From positions 1 through 11,541 of the forward strand of contig JAPLMC010000112.1 in NCBI GenBank assembly GCA_026387215.1: a stretch of 11,541 bases of DNA, written 5' to 3'. Below the pieces are notes generated by a model. The model was not told where the DNA came from and ran no database searches. It worked only from the letters and a program-made list of their open reading frames with translations. A program made the position numbers and the translations under genes. Below are positions 7,698-11,541 of the stretch, in pieces; the stretch's first letter is position 1, and each line of letters starts with the position of its first letter. The stretch comes from Candidatus Omnitrophota bacterium (GTDB lineage: Bacteria > Omnitrophota > Gorgyraeia > Gorgyraeales > Gorgyraeaceae).

Positions 7698-7739
7698 AAC
7701 ATCTTGACACTCTGACAATGTCAGTTTTGTAAAGATGTT
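7698..7739. repeat. 42-bp palindromic element, copy 1, at the thiL-tsaE junction
   Basis: Outer arms AACATCTTGACA and TGTAAAGATGTT pair with one mismatch, and an inner stem CTGACA/TGTCAG closes on a single A. The right part, ACAATGTCAGTTTTGTAAAG (7715-7734), occurs again exactly at 10691-10710, and over 32 bases (7703-7734 against 10679-10710) 29 match. The element overlaps the first two bases of the thiL stop codon. No T-run follows on the minus strand. Confidence 0.85.
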
Positions 7740-8640
7740 AGAAGTGGGTAAATCCAGTGGGGTTGATTTTTTTTGATTTACCGCTTTTGTTTACAATAGA
7801 AAAGCCTTTACGCCTGTTAATTATTCTGCCGATTCTTGAAAGCCTGGTTGTAAAAGGCCAGGTCTTCTCTAATCTGTCTGCCTGAGGCCATGGCAATGTA
7901 AAAACAAGCTCAAAATCTTCTCCATCCCTGACAGCAGAATCAAATCCTGAGGCGTTTCTGGAAACAGGTATTGTTTTCTCGCAAATTATTGCGCCTTTAT
8001 AGCTTTCATCCAATATATGCCCTAGATCAGCTAAAAGGCCGTCAGAGATATCTGTCATTGAGTTAATCTTAAAATTATTTACCAGAAACCTTGCCTCTTT
8101 AATCCTAGGGGTAAAATTAAGATGCTTGAACTTTATTGAACCACCTATATTGCCGGTAATAAATATCGCGTCATCTTCTTTTGCCCCGCTTCTAAGCACT
8201 AAATTTTTTTTCTCCACTTCTCCGATCAGCGCGATATTAATAATTATTTTTCCGGAGTTTACTGTATCTCCTCCTACCAAATCGACTTTAAAACTATTAG
8301 CAACTTTTCTTATACCTTTATACAGTTTATCGGCATATTTCAAGTCAAGAGAGCCTGGAAAACCTACTGAGATAACCGCAAACTTAGGCACCCCTCCCAT
8401 TGCTGCAATATCGCTTATATTGCAGGAGAGAGATTTTTTTCCTACTAATTCAGCTTTAGCGCTTTTATAAAAATGTTTTCCTTCTATAATCATATCAGTT
8501 GTAAATAACAGGTGTTTGTCTTTTGTATATTTTAGAACAGCCGCGTCGTCGCCTATGCCTTTTACAACCTGGCTAGAGGCTCTTATGGATTTACTTATTC
8601 TATTTATAAAATTAAATTCTCCTAAATCTTTTAATTTCAT
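7738..8640 (-). CDS. thiL: Thiamine-monophosphate kinase
   Basis: ThiL phosphorylates thiamine monophosphate to thiamine diphosphate with ATP, the last step to the active cofactor (used by IlvB further down this strand). The 300 residues show the family's motifs in order: GIGDDAAV (28-35), [12 protein letters not shown] (46-57), [21 protein letters not shown] (76-96), [11 protein letters not shown] (120-130), [14 protein letters not shown] (196-209) and [12 protein letters not shown] (239-250). The stretch just before DGEDFEL appears somewhat short for the family, but the key acidic residues are present. ATG 8640 has an AAGG site and overlaps the end of mtnA by 29 bp. Its stop lies at the edge of a palindromic element. 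No other thiamine gene is in the window. Confidence 0.95.
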   Translation of the reverse strand: MKLKDLGEFNFINRISKSIRASSQVVKGIGDDAAVLKYTKDKHLLFTTDMIIEGKHFYKSAKAELVGKKSLSCNISDIAAMGGVPKFAVISVGFPGSLDLKYADKLYKGIRKVANSFKVDLVGGDTVNSGKIIINIALIGEVEKKNLVLRSGAKEDDAIFITGNIGGSIKFKHLNFTPRIKEARFLVNNFKINSMTDISDGLLADLGHILDESYKGAIICEKTIPVSRNASGFDSAVRDGEDFELVFTLPWPQADRLEKTWPFTTRLSRIGRIINRRKGFSIVNKSGKSKKINPTGFTHF

Positions 8641-9557
8641 AGATGCCTTTTTCAGTTATTATCGCAGAAATAAGATTGTGAGGCGTAACGTCAAATGCGG
8701 GATTATAGACCTTCGAGCTTATCGGAGCAGTTTGCTTTAAACCTGTATAAATAATCTCGGATTTGTTTCTTTCTTCAATCGGAATATTTCTGCCTGATTT
8801 TATATTTTTATCTATAGTAGAGCTAGGGGCAGCTATATAAAAAGGAATATTGTGATGCTTCGCAAGAACTGCAAGGCCGTATGTGCCTATCTTATTCGCA
8901 GCGTCTTCATTTCTGGCAATCCTGTCTGCGCCCACTATAATTTTTGTAACGCCTTTATTTTTTATTGTGCCTGGTCTCATCAGCGTATACCTTAAACTTT
9001 TTTCCCTGCTTCTTTGCTTCGTAAAGCACTGAAAGAGCTGTTCCCTGGCCAGCTGTAGCTAATATGCCTGCATTACAATGCGTCAGTATCACATCGCCAT
9101 TTTTTATCAACTTGGCTCCATTTTTTCCTATGGCGCGACACATATCTTTATCTTCTTCCAAAATATCCAACGCCTCTTTTAAAACAACCTCTTTTAACAT
9201 CTTCCACTCCGTAAGTGGACAATCTTGTCCACTTACGGAGTGGAAGGTATGCTCCATTCTATCCAGCGCCCAGAAAAGATTAACTGCAGTAGGTCTTGTG
9301 CTGCGTAGTTTTTTAGCTATACGCTTTAAATCTTCATTAAGCTCTATTGCAGTCTTTGCCTTAGACTTCAAGCAACCTAAGGCATAACCCAACGCCACAG
9401 CTACTCCTATAAGCGGAGCCCCGCGAATTTTTAGATGCTTTATTGCCTCACATAAAGTACCTACATCTGCGCATTTTATATATTTCAATTTTGCAGGCAA
9501 TTCTGTTTGGTCAATAAAAACTATTTTATTACTTTTCCATTTAATAGGCTCTATCAT
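8612..9557 (-). pseudogene. mtnA: Methylthioribose-1-phosphate isomerase, disrupted
   Basis: MtnA isomerises 5-methylthioribose-1-phosphate to the ribulose form in methionine salvage. The first frame (9557-8955, 200 residues) has KIRGAPLIGVA (43-53), TAVNLFWALDRM (90-101), and THCNAG with catalytic C161, then breaks after KVYADETR. The second frame (about 8978-8612) resumes at [37 protein letters not shown] with the catalytic aspartate in GADRI and ends with the usual AAPSSTID region. Family members have about 28 residues (P-x-LQGARLTAWEL...ITDNMA) between these points; they are missing and the frame shifts. Thus a deletion of roughly 80-85 bases is inferred near 8969-8972. Residues 104-119 are encoded by a perfect palindrome. 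ATG 9557 has a strong AAGGAGG site and overlaps the DUF362 stop. It is either a recent pseudogene or an assembly defect. Confidence 0.88.
9201..9246. repeat. Perfect 46-bp palindrome inside mtnA
   Basis: Arms of 22 bp (9201-9222 and 9225-9246) are exact reverse complements around a 2-base loop. The left arm starts CTTCCACTCCGTAAGTGG. It is read in frame as FHSVSGQDCPLTEWK between ALDRM and the LKEA helix of MtnA, a part where the family varies in length. The opposite strand would encode almost the same peptide (FHSVSGQSCPLTEWK). Such a perfect palindrome in coding DNA points to a recently inserted element. Confidence 0.95.
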
Positions 9558-10657
9558 ATCCCAAACCTCCTTGCCAAAAAATTACGTTTCAACTCTATTG
9601 CCTTATGAGGACAAACCTCGTGACAGCACATGCACTTGATGCATTTTTTCAAATCTATAGCTGACTTACCTGGATTTATGGCTATAGCTAAAACAGGACA
9701 GCTGTCTCGGCATATCATGCATTTTTTGCAGAACATTTCATTTATATATGGCCCAAATTTTATAAATCTAGCTACAAATTTAGCAAAAGGCCCCAAGATT
9801 GTTATCAATCCTGGCTTTCCGGGTATTTCAAAATCATTTATTAAATTCTCTCTTACATTCTCTCCTAATATTTCAATATTTTTTAAGTCTGCTTCTCCGA
9901 GCTTTCTTTTATAAGCCTCTTGCGTAGTTAAAATATCTAGCGGCTTCTTCCCTATTAATGCTGCAAAAACAGCGTCTATAGCTACACCATCCTCCCCCGC
10001 TATCAAAAGGCCTGAATTCTTTAGCCTACCAGCAGCAGGACCAGCTTGATCCATGCTAACTATGCCATCCATTAATGTCAAGCTAGGTTTCGTTATTTCA
10101 AATGTATCAACTAAAACCTTTGTAAATTCCTCTGGGCTTGGAAATTTTTTATGAAGTTCACTCTTATGAAGCCCTGCCACAGCGCCATACATGTTCTTAA
10201 TAGCTCCTGTAATACCCATCAAACTGTGGCTTTTCATTTTCGGCAAATTTATAATTTTATCACATTCAAAAATATAAGTTGCTATCGGAATATTATTAAC
10301 TACCTTTATATCCTTTGACTCTTTTAATTCCGCTCCTTCTTCTTTTGCAAGCGATACAAGGCCATATCCTTCATATAGTGCAGCAGGACTTACTGAACCG
10401 CCAGGATTATCGCCTATCCAAGGCACAGCCCCGCAATCCTTTACTAACTTAACTACAGCTCTTATTACCTCAAGATGAGTACAGACTCCATCTTCAGGCA
10501 AACGTACTGAAAGAAGATTAGGCTTAATGAGCACTTTTTCGTCTTTCTTTACAAAAGTGCCTATCCCACCTAAGAGATCAAAAGCCTTGCTTACAGCCCT
10601 TACAAGGTTAATTTTCTCGTAATCTTGACATTTTACAATAGCTACCTTTGTCTTCAT
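9554..10657 (-). CDS. DUF362 protein with C-terminal 2[4Fe-4S] ferredoxin domain
   Basis: The 367-residue protein has a DUF362 domain (about 1-290: VAIVKCQDY, VLIKPNLLS, THLEVIRAVVKLVKDCGA, IINLPKMKSHSLMGITGAIKNMYGAVAG, LMDGIVSMD) and two ferredoxin motifs at 310-320 (C310, C313, C316, C320) and 339-349 (C339, C342, C345, C349), each CxxCxxCxxxCP. It is therefore expected to hold two 4Fe-4S clusters and to act in a cytoplasmic redox process; no signal peptide or membrane segment is seen. The molecular role of DUF362 proteins is not established, so I give no specific function. ATG 10657 lacks a strong ribosome binding site; its stop overlaps the mtnA ATG as ATGA, indicating coupled translation. 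The ferredoxin part suggests an anaerobic or low-oxygen host. Confidence 0.9.
   Translation of the reverse strand: MKTKVAIVKCQDYEKINLVRAVSKAFDLLGGIGTFVKKDEKVLIKPNLLSVRLPEDGVCTHLEVIRAVVKLVKDCGAVPWIGDNPGGSVSPAALYEGYGLVSLAKEEGAELKESKDIKVVNNIPIATYIFECDKIINLPKMKSHSLMGITGAIKNMYGAVAGLHKSELHKKFPSPEEFTKVLVDTFEITKPSLTLMDGIVSMDQAGPAAGRLKNSGLLIAGEDGVAIDAVFAALIGKKPLDILTTQEAYKRKLGEADLKNIEILGENVRENLINDFEIPGKPGLITILGPFAKFVARFIKFGPYINEMFCKKCMICRDSCPVLAIAINPGKSAIDLKKCIKCMCCHEVCPHKAIELKRNFLARRFGI
9566..9572 (-). promoter_or_regulatory. mtnA ribosome binding site
   Basis: AAGGAGG lies eight bases before ATG 9557, inside the last codons of the DUF362 gene. It fixes the mtnA start and shows that translation initiation is intact although the gene is broken downstream. 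Confidence 0.8.
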
Positions 10658-10678
10658 CTCTTTACCAATCCCAATAAA

Positions 10679-10710
10679 CTTGACAAACTAACAATGTCAG
10701 TTTTGTAAAG
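10679..10710. repeat. 32-bp repeat, copy 2, before the DUF362 gene
   Basis: This stretch matches 7703-7734 at 29 of 32 positions, including an exact run ACAATGTCAGTTTTGTAAAG. Like copy 1 it is itself an imperfect palindrome (CTTGACAAACTAACA against TGTCAGTTTTGTAAAG) and lies in a gene junction just upstream of a start codon. Confidence 0.85.
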
Positions 10711-10801
10711 CTCCACAGCTTTACAGCCGTGGCATTTTTTATTGCTAGGCTCGTTTAAGCGAATCCCGAGCCAGCCCCATTCATCCCCCAGAGCTTTCTG
10801 G
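10705..10801. repeat. Cluster of three hairpins in the CPBP-DUF362 spacer
   Basis: Three inverted repeats follow each other: GTAAAGCT/AGCTTTAC around CCAC (10705-10724), GGCTCG/CGAGCC (10748-10772) and CCAGA/TCTGG around GCTT (10788-10801, extended by flanking C and G runs). An alternative stem CCACAGC/GCCGTGG (10713-10732) is followed by TTTTTT on the plus strand, but no plus-strand gene needs a terminator here. The cluster abuts repeat copy 2 and looks like a composite of palindromic elements. Confidence 0.7.
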
Positions 10802-10816
10802 CGAGGGGTCAAGTTG

Positions 10817-11541
10817 TTAGCGAAGTAACTCATTTATACAGAATACAAAACCCAGGATAATTGAATTATGCAATATATGAACAGCTATAGGCGCAATAAG
10901 CGAGCTTGTTGTTTCGTACAAAAATGCCATTAAAACACCTAGTATCATGATCGGAAGAAAGCTTGCAATATTAGTATGCAGCATACTAAATAAAGCGCTG
11001 CTCAATAACACCCCAATAATTACTCCGAAACGCTTTCTTACAGCGCTATATAAAAATCCTCTGAAAAATATCTCTTCTATGATGGGCCCTAAAATAGAAA
11101 CAAATATCGTCAAAAATAAAACCACACTGCTTCTTTTTTCCTCGAAAAATATGTCGAATACAGGCTGTGGAGGCAATTTATAGCCTATTGCATTCAAAAA
11201 CAGCATGGACAATATAAGAACTGCGATTAAGATAGGAAGTATAAACATGTAGGCGATAATACCGGATAAGACATTTTTATAAAACCCCGTACACGCAATG
11301 CCTAAACTGGATAATTTTTCCCTGTATTTTACCAGAACAAAATACAATATCACGATCCCGACGATTATATCTATAAAAAACGTTGCTAGCATCATAAGCA
11401 AATTAACATTCATATTAAAATGAAGGGGCTTCAAAATAATGGAGCCTGCTGTAGCTAGCATATAGCCCGAAAACATCACTATGATAACAACCCTGACTAT
11501 ATCCATGATACCCCATAATACGGGTTTTTTTTCTGGAATCT
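10817..11541 (-). CDS. CPBP family intramembrane metalloprotease (CAAX-like), possibly 5'-partial
   Basis: This is a multi-pass membrane protein of the CPBP (Abi/CAAX protease-like) family. Counting from ATG 11506 it has 229 residues with about six hydrophobic segments. The family motifs are EEIFFRGFLYSAV (E144, E145, R149), FSMLHTN (H177) and HILHNS (H210, N214), which form the intramembrane metal site. The substrate cannot be told from sequence; relatives include prenyl-protein proteases and bacteriocin immunity proteins. The frame stays open upstream of ATG 11506 to the window edge, reading IPEKKPVLWGI before MDIVRV. Since the ATG has only a weak GGGG site and a Pro/Trp stretch often precedes the first core helix, the true start may lie outside the window. 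Its end overlaps the 59-codon spacer frame. Confidence 0.87.
   Translation of the reverse strand, partial: IPEKKPVLWGIMDIVRVVIIVMFSGYMLATAGSIILKPLHFNMNVNLLMMLATFFIDIIVGIVILYFVLVKYREKLSSLGIACTGFYKNVLSGIIAYMFILPILIAVLILSMLFLNAIGYKLPPQPVFDIFFEEKRSSVVLFLTIFVSILGPIIEEIFFRGFLYSAVRKRFGVIIGVLLSSALFSMLHTNIASFLPIMILGVLMAFLYETTSSLIAPIAVHILHNSIILGFVFCINELLR

Larger units (their letters stand above)
10654..10833 (-). other. 59-codon open frame filling the CPBP-DUF362 spacer
   Basis: From ATG 10833, inside the end of the CPBP gene, the frame stays open to a TGA that overlaps the DUF362 ATG. The peptide (59 residues) starts MSYFANNLTPRQKALGDEWG, has a CHGC pair (34-37) and contains ELYKTDIVSLSSLLG. No ribosome binding site is clear. 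Nearly all of it is built from inverted repeats, and its LYKTDIV part is the translated form of the 32-base repeat that also sits at 7703-7734. It is more GC-rich at third positions than its neighbours. I therefore favour a translatable repeat element over an ordinary gene, but a small coupled protein cannot be excluded. Confidence 0.3.

Noticed and set aside
10713..10740. A plus-strand intrinsic terminator (stem CCACAGC/GCCGTGG followed by TTTTTT)
   Set aside because: No plus-strand gene ends here, the stem has a mismatch, and it overlaps a perfect alternative hairpin; it is better explained as part of the repeat cluster.
1..11541. CRISPR arrays, tRNA or rRNA genes, transposases, defence islands
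   Set aside because: No regularly spaced direct repeats, no RNA-gene signatures and no transposase or nuclease genes were found; the CPBP protein alone does not indicate a defence system.

Overview
This window reads as one block of bacterial chromosome in which every convincing gene lies on the minus strand, so transcription runs from the right edge to the left. The DNA is AT-rich, genes are tightly packed with ATGA-type overlaps, and most have Shine-Dalgarno sites. The gene mix (branched-chain amino acid synthesis, alanine racemase, tRNA t6A genes, a DUF362/ferredoxin protein) fits an uncultured, probably anaerobic bacterium. The style recalls lineages such as Omnitrophota, but that placement is an impression and not proven by the sequence.

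Layout in order of transcription, right to left: a CPBP (CAAX-like) membrane protease (10817 to the right edge); a spacer of about 160 bp full of inverted repeats that is also an open 59-codon frame; a DUF362 protein with two 4Fe-4S motifs (9554-10657); mtnA, broken by a deletion/frameshift and carrying an in-frame 46-bp palindrome (8612-9557); thiL (7738-8640); tsaE (7259-7678); tsaB (6601-7278); alr (5492-6604); greA (4944-5417); a secreted parvulin-type peptidyl-prolyl isomerase with its own likely promoter (3830-4804); ilvD (2091-3746); ilvB (271-2019), which holds a 75-bp tandem duplication; and the start of ilvN (1-203).

The left third is a branched-chain amino acid cluster: IlvB and IlvN form acetohydroxyacid synthase and IlvD is the dihydroxy-acid dehydratase; ilvC is not in the window. 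The middle is a housekeeping cluster: TsaB and TsaE for the t6A tRNA modification, ThiL for thiamine diphosphate (the cofactor of IlvB), Alr for cell-wall D-alanine, and GreA for transcription elongation.

The most unusual layer is not a gene. Short palindromes sit at many junctions (ilvB/ilvD, ilvD/ppiase, greA/alr, tsaE/thiL, DUF362/CPBP), and one perfect palindrome lies inside mtnA and is translated. Several are related to each other, several stay open in the frame of the following gene, and several run directly into its ribosome binding site. This resembles a population of small mobile palindromic elements, comparable in principle to the Rickettsia palindromic elements. The second striking signal is the ilvB duplication, whose two copies differ almost only at synonymous positions.
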